From: Symbiodinium natans
Lineage: Eukaryota; Sar; Dinophyceae; Suessiales; Symbiodiniaceae
Length of the DNA stretch: 64,000 nucleotides
Assembly (NCBI GenBank): GCA_905221605.1
Contig: CAJNDS010000136.1
Location: 962,001 to 1,026,000 of the forward strand
Direction of reading: 5' to 3'
Shown piece by piece: positions 41,090 through 51,209 of this stretch. How positions within the stretch are numbered: the stretch's first letter is position 1; each line of letters starts with the position of its first letter. Position numbers and translations under genes: made by a program. The notes under the pieces were generated by a model, which made no database searches, was not told where the DNA came from, and was given only the letters and a program-made list of their open reading frames with translations.

Positions 41090-41580
41090 AACCTCTTTAC
41101 AGGACATTCCCGGTAAAGCCCCATACCCCTTAAGGAAAACCACCGTGGGTTTTAGGAGGCATCCTTAAAACATGAATGAAGGTCTATACTCCTCCCTTAA
41201 TCTTGAATACTCCTGATGCACTATAGTATAACTGTAATGGGAGTATTTGACATTGGGGGAGTTAGGGGGGGGGGGGTGAATATTAGGGGGAGGGGATTAT
41301 TCCTGCCTCAAGAGGGATCCTCGGGCTCTCTCTGGGTTTCTCTGCAGTACCTTCCAGGGTTCGCGTTTTGCGTTTTGGGGCTCGCGCATTTGGGGCTTTA
41401 AGATCAGAACCTAGAGACTCTGTGGGTTTTGGGATGTTTCGGGTTCTTTAAGAGACTATTGCGGGCTTTTGGATGTTTCGGGTTCTCTAAGCTAAGCCAA
41501 GAAACGGCAGGGTATGCTTTGAGTTGGATGTCCACAAGCCCTGATGTGGATCAAGGCTTTGTGTCTTGTTGCGATGTATG
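41090..41580. other. stretch without recognised gene
   Basis: Unique sequence with a poly-G run at 41,266-41,276 and two copies of TTTGGGATGTTTCGGGTTCT-type sequence (about 41,429 and 41,469), a local 40-bp duplication. Confidence 0.5.
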
Positions 41581-41678
41581 GGTTTAGGATTTAGGGCCTA
41601 GGGCTTAGGGTTTGGGGTCTAGGGTTTAGGGTCTAGGGTTTAGGGTTTGGGGTTTAGGGTTTAGGGTCTAGGGTTTAG

Positions 41679-41849
41679 GCCCATGCCAGGAAGTGGCTCG
41701 TGGACGTCCGCTCCCCAGACTGGCCCCTTCGGGACCTCGTGGAGGATGTGGCGTCCTTGGTGGAGATCCCACCGGCTCCCGCAAAGGCCGGGCTGGTGGC
41801 AGAAAGCGTCCACGAAAAAACGCTGGCCCATGGTGTGACGCACTCTCTA
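41679..41849 (+). CDS. exon-like island, unknown
   Basis: The longest clean island, 57 open codons between two TTTAGGG arrays. The left boundary GGGTTTAG/GCC could use the repeat's own AG as splice acceptor. It reads KWLVDVRSPDWPLRDLVEDV then ASLVEIPPAPAKAGLVAESV, strongly protein-like. No family recognised. Confidence 0.5.
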
Positions 41850-42165
41850 GGGTTTAGGGTTTAGGGTATTAGGGTGTAGGGTTTAGGGTTCCACAAGAAG
41901 GACCTATTGATGTAACGCCCCTTGCCGGTGTCAAATCCTAACCCCAAAAAGGATTTGGTCTCAACACCCCCCAACTCCTCCCGCTCAACCGCCAGAACTT
42001 CGAAGTCACTCCTTCGTCCCCTTTGCCTCGGCGTCGAGACTCCATCATCGTGCTGATCTGTATCGTCATCATGGGGTTTTGGATTTAGCGTTTCATGAGA
42101 AACATCGCTCCCTCGCCAAATGCTTTGGCAGGCATGCATGGAGGTAGCGAGCCCAGTGAGCATCC

Positions 42166-42266
42166 CTTACTGTTGGTTAGTAGGGAATGGGGGAATGGGG
42201 TACCCTATATAATCCCTTAAAGTATATACAGGGCCCTAATTCCCTTCCCTGCTAAGCAACAGTAAG
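42166..42266. mobile_element. MITE-like inverted repeat, family F
   Basis: CTTACTGTTGGTTAGTAGGG on the left and CCCTGCTAAGCAACAGTAAG on the right, about 100 bp. CTCATTCCCTACTAAG at about 4,822-4,840 and a similar end at 36,858 look like relics. Confidence 0.65.
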
Positions 42267-42593
42267 ATTCAGGAATGTGGAGGTTGCAGCGGGGTTAGGG
42301 TGTAGGGCTAGGGACCCTGACCCAGAGCGCCCAAAGACTTGGAATGGGGACCCTAATGTGGATTAAGGCGGTATGTTCCTTAATTAATTAAGGGGTCCTG
42401 AACTTTGTGGCCAGTTCTAGGCGTAAGGTCCGAGTTATTTTGAGGTGTGCTATAGGCGTGCAAGAAGAACGCAGGACAGTGTCAGTGTGGCTAGCCGCAG
42501 CACGACAACACCTCATAGTAATCATAGTCATACAGGAGCCTAGAAAATCTTACCCTAAAACCTGAAGCCTAAACCCGAAGACATAAACCCACT

Positions 42594-42711
42594 ACCTTAG
42601 TTGCTGAGTAGGTAACCGTTAACCTTTTGGCGTATATAGATATAGAATCTTACCCCTAATTGAAAATTGAAAGGTTAACCTTGTTTGGCCAAGGGTACTC
42701 AGCAACCAGGT
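42594..42711. mobile_element. MITE-like inverted repeat, family G
   Basis: ACCTTAGTTGCTGAGTAGGT and AACCGTTAACCTTTT face AAAGGTTAACCTT and TACTCAGCAACCAGGT, about 118 bp. Confidence 0.65.
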
Positions 42712-42759
42712 TAACGTCTAAAGAACGCGCAAACGAACCCTCCGGAGAAACCCTAAACC

Positions 42760-42835
42760 CTTAACCCTTAACCCGGAAACCTAAACCCTAAACCCTAATC
42801 CTAAACCCTAAACCCTAAACCCTAAACCCTAAACC
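42760..42835. repeat. CCCTAAA array
   Basis: About ten units. Confidence 0.9.
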
Positions 42836-42836
42836 G

Positions 42837-42910
42837 ATGGCGGCTGGCCCCAAGAGGTCCATACGAGACTTCCGGAAAGCCAACCTAGAGAGCCGCGATG
42901 GCCTCTTAGG
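42837..42910 (+). CDS. exon-like island with ATG, unknown
   Basis: Starts ATGGCGGCTGGCC directly after a CCCTAAA array and reads MAAGPKRSIRDFRKANLESR, then enters TTAGGG units. It resembles a first coding exon (GCG after ATG, basic N-terminus). Confidence 0.4.
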
Positions 42911-43231
42911 GCTTAGAGGTTTAGGGTTTAGGGTTTGGGGTTCAGCATCTCAAGTTCGAGCATTTACTAGGCCAGCAGTGTGTTCAGGCAACGGAAAAAA
43001 ACCCACCCGCCCAAAGGATCCCATAACATTAAGAAAATAAAAGGTTTTCTTCCTACTCCAAAGAGTTTTACCTACCCAAGTCAGACGCGTTTTCAACAAC
43101 ATTAGGAAACATATCCAACCTCCTTCTTCTCTCGGCACGTGGTCAACAGAATGGATTTGTTAACCACATGTTTCTGTTTCGAGCGGACAAGAAAACCAAA
43201 CGTGGTCAACAGAATGGATCTGTTTATCACA

Positions 43232-43417
43232 TTTGGAAGCCATCTTGAGTTTCTTGAATCGATTGAGGGGCTTCAGGGGCCTCAAAAACAGGCGCGGTCA
43301 TTCGGGAACTTATTCTTTGGAAGCCATCTTGAGTCTCTTGACTCTTCTGAGGGGCTTCAGGGGCCTCAAAAACAGGCGCGGTCATTCAGAAACTTATTCT
43401 TTAAAAGCCATCTTGAC
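43232..43417 (+). repeat. 84-bp tandem repeat, 2.2 copies
   Basis: TTTGGAAGCCATCTTGAGT at 43,232 and 43,316, with a partial third at 43,400. 84 bp is 28 codons, so the frame is kept (GFRGLKNRRGHS repeated). Upstream, ACGTGGTCAACAGAATGGAT also occurs twice (about 43,137 and 43,200). Confidence 0.9.
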
Positions 43418-43446
43418 AGGCGGGCTTCCCCACCCCACCTTTGATC

Positions 43447-43610
43447 CACTTCATTGTCGAGGGGGGTTGAGGGGGGGTGGTGGGGGGGGGGGCGTGGAGG
43501 GGGGGGGGGGGTGGGGGGGTGGGGGAGGGGGGGGTGGGGGGGGGGGGGGGTGGGGGAGGGTAGGGGGCGGGGGTGGGGGGGAGGGTAGGGGGCGGGGGTG
43601 GGGGGGGTCT
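43447..43610. repeat. G-rich low-complexity tract
   Basis: Poly-G with GGTGG, GGAGG and GGGTAGGGGGCG interruptions; likely strong G-quadruplex potential on the + strand. Confidence 0.9.
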
Positions 43611-43611
43611 G

Positions 43612-44013
43612 GGCCTTGCCCACTAAATATTTTACCTTGCTTGCCCGCTAAAAATATGACCTTGCCCGCTAAATATATGACCTTGCCCGCGAAAAATATG
43701 ACCTTGCCCGCTAAATATATGACCTTGCCCGCTAAGTATATGACCTTGCCCGCTAAATATATGACCTGGCCCGGGCAATATATTTAGCGGGCAAGGTCAT
43801 ATATTTAGCGGGCAAGGTCATATATTTAGCGGGCAAGGTCGCCCTTTAGCGGGCAAGGTCATATATTTAGTGGGCAAGGTCATTTTTTAGCCAATGGACC
43901 TTGCCCGCTAAATATATGACCTTGCCCGCTAAATATATGACCTTGCCCGCTAAACATATGACCTTGCCCACTAAATATATGACCTTGCCCGCTAAATATA
44001 TGACCTTGCCCGC
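43612..44013. repeat. 21-bp minisatellite in three blocks, middle inverted
   Basis: Unit GACCTTGCCCGCTAAATATAT. Blocks at 43,612-43,769 and 43,896-44,013 run forward; the block at 43,772-43,888 is the reverse complement. The junction at about 43,767 is GGCCCGGGC, itself palindromic. Confidence 0.9.
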
Positions 44014-44217
44014 AAAGTCATTAACATTTATATTATATATGAAAGAGTGGTTTAGGGTTTAGGGTTTAGGATTTAGGGTTTAGGGTTTAGTGTTTAGGGC
44101 ATTTGGGATTTAAGCTGATGAAAAAGGTTTAGGGCTTCCGGCCGAAACATGCGGTCAGGAATATTCCCGTAAGTTGCAGTCAAGATCCTAACATGATCGG
44201 TTGTGTACTCCGTGATT

Positions 44218-44390
44218 AAACCCCAAACCCCAAACCCCTGATTAAGAGCTCGGGGCTCTTCCTCGGAAGCTCGCCCCAATCCCCAAACCCCAAACCCCAA
44301 ACCCCAAACCCAAACCCCAAACCCCAAACCCCAAACCCCAAACCCCAAACCCCAAACCCCAAACCCTAAACCCTAAACCCTAAACCTAAA
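44218..44390. repeat. CCCCAAA variant array
   Basis: Octamer-like CCCCAAAC units, ending in ordinary CCCTAAA. Its complement is GTTTGGGG. Interrupted at about 44,238-44,277 by unique sequence. Confidence 0.9.
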
Positions 44391-44393
44391 CCC

Positions 44394-44480
44394 TGGCCCA
44401 AATCCGAGTGCCTTGCTGAGGGCCTCGTGACGTGGTGCTGCAGCGCTGAGCCGGAGTGCCTCGGTCGCACACATCTCTGA
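44394..44480 (+). CDS. exon-like island, unknown
   Basis: Twenty-eight codons to TGA: WPKSECLAEGLVTWCCSAEP and on. CCCTAAA left, TTTAGGG right. Confidence 0.33.
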   Translation, partial: WPKSECLAEGLVTWCCSAEPECLGRTHL

Positions 44481-44610
44481 GGCTTAGGGCTTAGGGCTTA
44501 GGGTTTAGCGTGTAGGGTGTAGAGTTTAGGGTTTAGGATCTAGGGTTTAGGGTTTAGGGCTAAGAGTTCAAGAGCTTTTGTTTTCGTTTCTGACCTCTGA
44601 TAGGGCTCCA

Positions 44611-44703
44611 GTGCAGACAGCGGTAGCCAAGGAGCCTGTCCGAAGAGCTGCGCACAGCCTTCAGCCACGCGCCCCTCTGCTCCAACAGCACTATTTTATG
44701 TTT
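44611..44703 (+). CDS. exon-like island, unknown
   Basis: Open between two TTTAGGG-type arrays after AGGGCTCCA/GTG; reads VQTAVAKEPVRRAAHSLQPR then APLLQQHYFM. Confidence 0.35.
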
Positions 44704-45188
44704 AGGGTTTAGGGTGTAGGGTTTAGGGTTTAGGGTTTATGGAATTTAGGGTTTTAGGGCTTAGGGGTTCAGGGCTTCGGGTTGAGGGTTTGGGATTTGG
44801 GGGTTGGCGTTGTTTCGGGCTCGGTGATGCACCCTCCCCCGGATACGTGCCCAGGTCTGGCGTTAAAGGCTTGTTGGGTTTGGACATGAGTTCTTGTAGC
44901 AACCGGGTCCCCGGTGGGGTCATTCGTGTGAGCAGAGGGCTTCTGTATCCCAAGCTGACGTCCTTGTGGCTCGCCCAGTTTCTCCTGTGAAGTGCCGACC
45001 CCAAACCGGAGAGAGAAAAAAAAACAATACATATATGTACATATACATATATATATATACATATATATATATATGCACTTTGCAGTGACCAGAAGGGAAG
45101 AGGGTTCAGCTTAGCAAGTTTGGGGCTTGGGGGGCTTTACCTAGAGGCGCGTTTTTCCTAGCTGCCAGCAAGCTTCCGTCTCAAGCAG

Positions 45189-45237
45189 GTTTAGGGTTTA
45201 GGGTTTAGGGTTTAGGGTTTAGGGTTTAGGGTTTAGG
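45189..45237. repeat. TTTAGGG array
   Basis: Seven heptamers. Confidence 0.9.
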
Positions 45238-45556
45238 GGGTTCAGGGTGCAAAGGGTTTGCCAACCCGAAGCTTCCCCATGGCACACAATAGCAAGAAAA
45301 AGAAGCAGTGGTTGAAAATACCAATAAACACACACTCGCATACATATATACATGTGCATATATAAATAAAAAAGATATGTATGGATGTATGTATGCATGT
45401 ATACATATTTCTTCATATACATACACACACACATATATATATATATGTAAGAACATGTCTAAATACATCCAATGAGTAAATAAATCAACATATATACATA
45501 CACATATGTATACCCGTACGAAACATGCTATATAAGCAACAACCTTTTTCAAAAGG

Positions 45557-45670
45557 AAGTCCGAAGAAGCCATGGAGGGGCTTCTGCCCAGCTCGCTCTA
45601 CGCCGGCGGCCTCCGGCCCGGCCTGGCGCGTGGCGCCCTCGCGCGGGAAGCCGAGGTCCCTGGCAAGTGG
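45557..45670 (+). CDS. exon-like island, unknown
   Basis: Thirty-nine open codons, KSEEAMEGLLPSSLYAGGLR then PGLARGALAREAEVPGKWG, very GC-rich and protein-like. Preceded by TTTTTCAAAAG, followed by AAG/TGGGG and TTTAGGG. No family recognised. Confidence 0.45.
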
Positions 45671-45892
45671 GGGGGGGGGGTTTAGGGTTTAGGGTTTAGG
45701 GTTTAGGTTTTGGGGGTTTAGGGGTTTAGGGTTTGGGGTTTAGGGTTTGGGGTTTTGGGGTTTTGTGGTTTTGGGGTTTTGGGTTTTGTCAGAGGAGCCG
45801 GGTTCTTTTGGGGGTAGTTTAGCGGGGCTTGTAGGGCTTCAGGGCGGGACGAAGACAGGGTTTAGGGGGAGGGTGCTGGGGGTTAGGATCAC

Positions 45893-46056
45893 CCTAAACC
45901 CTTAACCCCAAACCCCAAACCCAAACCACCAACCCCAAACCCCAAACCCCAAACCCCAAACCCCAAACCCCAAACCCCAAACCCAAACCCCAAACCCAGA
46001 ACCCCAAACCCCAAACCCCAAACCCCAAACCCCAAACCCTAAACCCTAAACCCCAA
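45893..46056. repeat. CCCCAAA variant array
   Basis: About 18 CCCCAAAC units, homogenised, ending in two CCCTAAA. Confidence 0.9.
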
Positions 46057-46604
46057 CACCGTAAGCAAGTGTCAATGTGATGCCTTCGGGAGGTCATAGC
46101 TCCAGCTCGCACGGCGACACCGAGGAGGAGCAAGTCCCTTACGCGGTGGGAGACATTCAAGCAGCTCGAACATCAGCGGAGCTCTTGTTTTTATTTGGGG
46201 TTTGGGGTTTGGGGTTTAGGGTTTCGGGTTTAGGTTTCTGGGCTCACTGTGTGAACAGTAGCCCTTGTTTTTGTTGGGGCTCACTGCTCTACGTTGAGGT
46301 GCTTGCAGGGTAAGCCTCCAGCCTAAATGCCACCAGTCGTCCTCGTGGTGTATAAGTTCAGGTCTACTAGGTATACCAGAGAAACTTCTTTTGCAACAGG
46401 GCGAAACTGAAAATGAGTGCTCGGTTTGCAATCTGCAACTGTGAGCCAACATCCGTTGCAGCCCGCCTGTAGCAAGGAAACCGCAACTGTTCACAAAGTA
46501 CCCAGAATTCCTAGCAGGTCCAAACACAGCATCCTAAAGCCCAAACCCCAGCGCCCTAACCCTGAACCCCCATTGCTTACCATCTTGCCTGGTGTTCATC
46601 CCAG

Positions 46605-46710
46605 GTTCTACCTTCGGACCTCCGCCATCGTCCGAGCCTGCCGGTCCTTCCTCGGCCCGGGAAGGACCTTCTATAGGGTCCACCGTGGGCCATGTCGAGC
46701 TACGCGTTAG
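46605..46710 (+). CDS. exon-like island, unknown
   Basis: Follows TTCATCCCAG (acceptor-like). One frame reads FYLRTSAIVRACRSFLGPGR then TFYRVHRGPCRATR to TAG; a second frame is also open, so the frame is uncertain. Confidence 0.35.
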
Positions 46711-46806
46711 GCTTGTGAGGTTAAGATGGGCCTACCCCTAAACCCTAAACCCTAAATCCTGAACCCTAAACCCTAGGCGGGTGGCAAAAAAAAAAACCTA
46801 AACCCT

Positions 46807-46899
46807 GATGACATCGAAGGGGCTCTTGTGACTGCATGGAAAAAAGCGCGATGCCAACCGGACAAGGAGCAAGCGTGGCCGGGCGGAGAGGACGGGGCA
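46807..46899 (+). CDS. exon-like island, unknown
   Basis: Reads DDIEGALVTAWKKARCQPDK then EQAWPGGEDGA; GCAG/GTGACG at 46,899/46,900 is a good donor candidate. Without splicing the frame ends at TGA 46,914. CCCTAAA left, TTTAGGG right. Confidence 0.42.
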
Positions 46900-47017
46900 G
46901 GTGACGACGCCTGAGATGATGGAACTAGAGGCCGCCTCTTTTCCCTGGGATAGGGCTTTAGGGGATAGGGTTTTAGGGTTTAGGGTTTAGGGCTACTACG
47001 ACCCAGATTTGCAAACC

Positions 47018-47159
47018 TACATTGGAGGTTCATGGTACTTGCTAACAAATAGTAGCTGTACTTATAACTGTACTTAGAACCATATTAGGGGAATTGAGGG
47101 GTTTACAAGTGGGTTACAAATGCAGTTATCAGTGGTTCTTAAGTACCAGGAACCAGTAG
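47018..47159. mobile_element. MITE-like element, family C copy
   Basis: TACATTGGAGGTTCATGGTACTT at the left and AAGTACCAGGAACCAGTA at the right. Confidence 0.65.
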
Positions 47160-47323
47160 GCCCTTATTCAGTCTTTTCGGGTTGGGTTCCCTTACAAGCC
47201 CTTTTAAAGAAAAAATGTACCCTTTTCATTCCCCTGTTGCTATTGGGTCGAGAAGCTGTGAATGCTAACAGCCTGATTGGCGTGAGGTTTGCTGGTTGTC
47301 GGAATTGTGGACTCTTGGGGGTG

Positions 47324-47467
47324 TACTTGGAGGTTCATGGTACTTACTAACCAATTATAACTCTACTTACAACCACTTATAAGCACCTTAAGGCCCTTAA
47401 TCTGGTTTTAAGTACAGTTATCAGTACAAGCTATAATTGGTTCATAAGTACCATGAACCTCCAAGTA
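47324..47467. mobile_element. MITE-like element, family C, best copy
   Basis: Near-perfect 23-bp termini TACTTGGAGGTTCATGGTAC(TTA) and the complement ending at 47,467, about 144 bp. Confidence 0.75.
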
Positions 47468-48347
47468 GGGAGTTGTTGTTGTGGGTTGGGTGCAGGACAA
47501 AGAAGCCATTCAAGCTCCAAGCACTCCCCAGCCCTTGAAACCAACAGAGGCTGTCCTTCATGAGCATCTCCACACATGGGGATGCCCCTTAAGGCACCCA
47601 AGGTTTGAAAAGTCCGTATTCTTAGTTACCCAAAGCAGGTACTATAGGGGTCGGAAGAATCACGAAGAGTATTCCCTTATGGTCCCTTTATGATTATACT
47701 ATAATAAACCCCCCCCCCCTCCAAAGCAAAAAAAACAAAAACCTGTTCGAATTATTGGGGCCCCTATGTATAGTACCCCTAATATGTTGGAAGCTCCCTT
47801 CTGACAGCGAAAGTGAACGAGTCGGCCTGTCTGGCCAGCACAGCTCCTGTCTGGCTAGACATCACTTCCACAGGCCTTGAGACAGCACGATATGGGGGTT
47901 TACGAAAACTAAGGGGCCCCTAATTTCGACACCCGAGTAGTAGGATGCCCTTATTCTCACGACCCCAATGTCGGAACCCCCACATATCCGAAGACTCTGA
48001 TATTGCTTCCTGTGGGGGTCGGCGTTTTTCAGCTTCTTGCTACCAAAGGAAGGGACACCAGAGCCTGAAAGAGCCTGAAAGAAATGGGGTCGGAATCGTT
48101 ACTGATGATATGCTTTTGGGTTCCCCTCTAATCATATTATAGTAACCCCCCCAAGCCTTACTCTAATTATTCAGGTTCCTATAGTACTACTACTATAACC
48201 CCCAACATCGTATTCTAAAATTATGGAGGCCCCTCGAATATTTGGGGGAGGGGGGGGGGGGGGGGTTGGACTGTTCCGGACTATGTGACAACAGCTTTTG
48301 TTGCAATTAACTTGTACTTTCTGACTATTTTGGGGGGGGGGGGGCAG

Positions 48348-48416
48348 GCCAACCCTCCGCAGAAGATCGCGATCCTCTGCACGGACGAGTGCAACTCCCG
48401 CCACCTCAAGGACTTT
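48348..48416 (+). CDS. exon-like island after poly-G, unknown
   Basis: A run of about 13 G is followed by CAG and then an open frame ANPPQKIAILCTDECNSRHL-KDF. GTGGTG after 48,416 could be a donor. Convincing composition; no family recognised. Confidence 0.42.
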
Positions 48417-48515
48417 GTGGTGTTTTGCTGTGATTTTTACATCCTTCGCCTTTTTGAGCTTCTTGGGTTTCCTAAACCCTAAACCCTAAACCCTGAACCC
48501 TAAACCCTCCTAAGT

Positions 48516-48587
48516 GCAGCCAAGAAGGAGATCGAGATGCTGAGCCGCGCCCATGCGGTGGCTCGGCTCCAGCATCTTTTGCCTTAA
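48516..48587 (+). CDS. exon-like island with stop, unknown
   Basis: AAKKEIEMLSRAHAVARLQH-LLP then TAA. CCCTAAA left, TTTAGGG right. Looks like a C-terminal exon. Confidence 0.42.
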   Translation, partial: AAKKEIEMLSRAHAVARLQHLLP

Positions 48588-48589
48588 GG

Positions 48590-48706
48590 GGGTTTAGGGT
48601 CTAGGGTTTCAAGTTTAGGGTTTAGGGTTTAGGGTTTAGGGTTTAGGGTTTAGGGTTTAGGGTTTAGGGTTTAAAGTTTAGGGTTTAGGGTTTAGGGTTT
48701 AGGGCC
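48590..48706. repeat. TTTAGGG array
   Basis: About 15 units, slightly degenerate at both ends. Confidence 0.9.
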
Positions 48707-49067
48707 GCTTCAAGGTTTCGGGCTTGTAGTTTGTAGGATTTACAGGGTTTAAAGGGTGTATGGGGTTTTTCTAGGATTGAAAGGGTGTTTGCAGTAGGGC
48801 CTACAGGGCTTTCAGGGTTTCGGGTCTGGGGGGGCGGTTTCCGGGCACTTTACACGACCTTGCTTCATCCAAGCCCGCTGAAGCTCAGCATCCCTAAACA
48901 ACAAAAAAACCGAACGCCTTTCACCCTAAACCCCAAACCCTATGCCCTAAACCCTAAACCCTAAACCCCAAACCCTATGCCCTTCAGCTAGGGCGTCTTT
49001 CCCCCCAGCCGACGAACCAAGCCCCAAAAGGGGCTTGGGTTGCTTTGTCAATCCCCAAAAGCGCTTT

Positions 49068-49104
49068 CTTGCCAGGGTGAAGGGCGATCACATTTTCACC
49101 TCTG
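49068..49104 (+). repeat. duplicated coding segment, upstream copy
   Basis: 37 bp matching 49,177-49,213 at 35 positions; translates to ARVKGDHIFTS against AKVNGDHIFTS in the second copy. Confidence 0.85.
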
Positions 49105-49176
49105 CCCGGATGGGCTATTCGGCCCTATAATCCCCATCATCAACCCCTAAAGTGCCTTTTGAAGGAAAGCCCCCGT

Positions 49177-49293
49177 CTTGCCAAGGTGAACGGCGATCAC
49201 ATTTTCACCTCTGGCTCTGTGGAGGCAAATGCGGCGGTGATCAAGGCCACGGCGAAGTGGGGCATTTCCGAAAATAAAGGGACCAGGGCTTGA
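49177..49293 (+). CDS. exon-like island with stop, unknown
   Basis: Reads AKVNGDHIFTSGSVEANAAV then IKATAKWGISENKGTRA and TGA. Its first 37 bp are duplicated 72 bp upstream. Strongly protein-like; no family recognised. Confidence 0.43.
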   Translation, partial: LAKVNGDHIFTSGSVEANAAVIKATAKWGISENKGTRA

Positions 49294-49832
49294 TCAGACC
49301 CTTTTTAAAAACCAAAAAGGGCACCCTTTTGTACTCCTAGGGTAGGTTTAGAAGGTTAGGGTGTTGGGCTTACAAGGGTTTATAGAGTTTAGTTTCGAAA
49401 CCCTTGACCCCAAACCCCAACCATACCCCAGAAGTTGGGATAAGCGAGGCTTTGTTTTGCCTGCAAGGTCTGCATACTCTGTCAAATCCTGGGGTTCCAA
49501 TCGCTTGCGCTTGGGGTTTAGGGATGTCCTTCTTCCAAGCTTGACTTTCACCAAGCCAAAAGGTGATTTCTGGCTTTGGATGTACTTATGCCGCAGGCTG
49601 CCTCATGCGCCTGCACGAACTGTTTCGTTCGCAAGGCGTAGCAGGGCCGTTCAGCACAGTTTCGGGTGAAGGGATCGGGGTCATCTTCGTATCCTCTTGA
49701 ACTTGGCTTTCGAACCCGAAACCCTAAACCATAAACCCTAAACACTTCAGGACAGTGTCTTCTTGCATCTCATCCTTGTTCAATGCATCACCCCTCGCCC
49801 CCTCCTCAACTTAGCTCCTTGATGTGTATGTT

Positions 49833-49932
49833 TTGGGATGTCCCCCCTTATACGAACAGTCCTGAATAGGGATTCTAGCACCCCCTATTGTAATCCCTAT
49901 TAAGGACTGTTAGTATAGCGGGGAACATCCCA
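49833..49932. mobile_element. MITE-like element, family B, good copy
   Basis: TTGGGATGTCCCCCCTTATA-CGAACAGTCCTGAATAGGGATT facing CCTATTAAGGACTGTTAGTA and GGGAACATCCCA. Confidence 0.8.
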
Positions 49933-50069
49933 ATGTATGGCCCCCTTCTTAGATGTCTGCCCGTTGGAGCGTTCTAATGGCAACAGGACTCATCCTTGAT
50001 AACAGTAGTCTTGTGAACTTGGCAGGCCCTTGCGAGGTTCTCTATCGTTTGCCTTGTTAGGTTTAGGAG

Positions 50070-50345
50070 CCTCTATGTAGGAATATTTTGCCTTACGTAG
50101 GAATATTTTGCCAGAGGGCTTTAAGTACAAATCCATGACCGACGATGGTCCGAGGGTGCGCTGCGGGGTGGACATCCGGCACCTTTGCTGACTTGAAGCA
50201 TAGACTATAGGTAGTCCCTTGGGACATTTGATATTTCCCCTTATTGGGTTTAAGAGGATCATCTTTAGGAATATTTTCCCTTTTTGGGTTTAAGAGGATC
50301 ACATTTAGGAATATTTGTTCAGCGGACCTTAAGGGCCATCCTAGT
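50070..50345. repeat. dispersed repeat with GTTTAAGAGGATCA motif
   Basis: GGGTTTAAGAGGATCA...TTAGGAATATTT occurs at about 50,246 and 50,287; a shorter TAGGAATATTTTGCC doublet is at 50,078 and 50,098. A related copy at about 52,030-52,150 has a telomere-like insertion. Confidence 0.7.
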
Positions 50346-51045
50346 AGAGGCTTTCAGGGGGGGTAAGTCTGTGGGGACGTTTGGGGGCTTTTTTAACGAA
50401 CCTGAAGCCCTCGATCCCGAAACCCTAGATCCCCAAGCCCTCGAGACCCTAAACCTAAAGATCCCTAAATTCCCTAAGCGACCCTAAACCCTAGGGTTTA
50501 GGGATGAAGGTCCTCGACCTTAGGGCACACAGGGGCTCCATGATGCTCGGGATTTTGGGGTTTCGGGGTTTAGGTTTTTGGCCGCGGCCGGGAGATGTGT
50601 GTTCTTGTCCTGGCAGCCGAGAACAGTCCAGCAGGAAATGGCCTAAGCCCTAAACCCTAAACCGTCTAAACCCTGAGCCCCCAATAAATTCACCCTAAGC
50701 CCCGGCTCAAGTGTCTACCGTTGGCGGGCTTTGGCTTCAACTGCAGGGTTTCTGAACATGGAGGGCAGGTTCTGGACTCCTCTGCAAAGCTGCGAAGCTT
50801 CGCAAGCAGTCACAAGCACAGCTCCGCATAAGCACAAACACCAGCAAAGTACTATAAGAGTCCAAATAAAATATAGTGTGTGGATATATATGTATATATA
50901 TATATATATATATTCCTTTTTGAATGCCTGTATTGAGCCCTCCGACAATTAAAGCCGCCACCCCCTCCCCAGTCGAGCCCCAAGCCCTAGCCCTAAAACC
51001 AAAAGCCGCTGTAATCTTGGTGGTCCTAAACCCCCATACCCTAAA

Positions 51046-51186
51046 CCCTAAGACCCCTAAGACCCTAAGACCCTAAAACCCTAAAACCCTAAGACCCCTA
51101 AGACCCCTAAGACCCTAAGACCCTAAGACCCCAAGACCCCAAGACCCCAAGATCCTAAGACCCTAAGTCCCTAAACCCTAAGACCC
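51046..51186. repeat. CCCTAAGA variant array
   Basis: CCCTAAGAC, CCCCTAAGAC and CCCCAAGAC units, a homogenised variant found only here. Confidence 0.9.
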
Positions 51187-51209
51187 TGTAATCTCCAAAT
51201 CCCATTCAG

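Noticed and set aside
43233-43787. 184-codon frame on the plus strand
   Set aside because: It crosses the 84-bp repeat, the G-rich tract (poly-Gly) and the minisatellite; no part beyond the repeat looks like protein.
43612-44013. CRISPR-like or integron-like repeat
   Set aside because: No spacers; orientation changes in blocks; AT-rich ends belong to the unit itself.
45894-46160. Gly/Leu/Val/Trp-rich frame (WGLGF repeats) on the minus strand
   Set aside because: Translation of the CCCCAAA array; the same applies to other frames ending in NPKP or LNPKP, which are CCCTAAACC translated.
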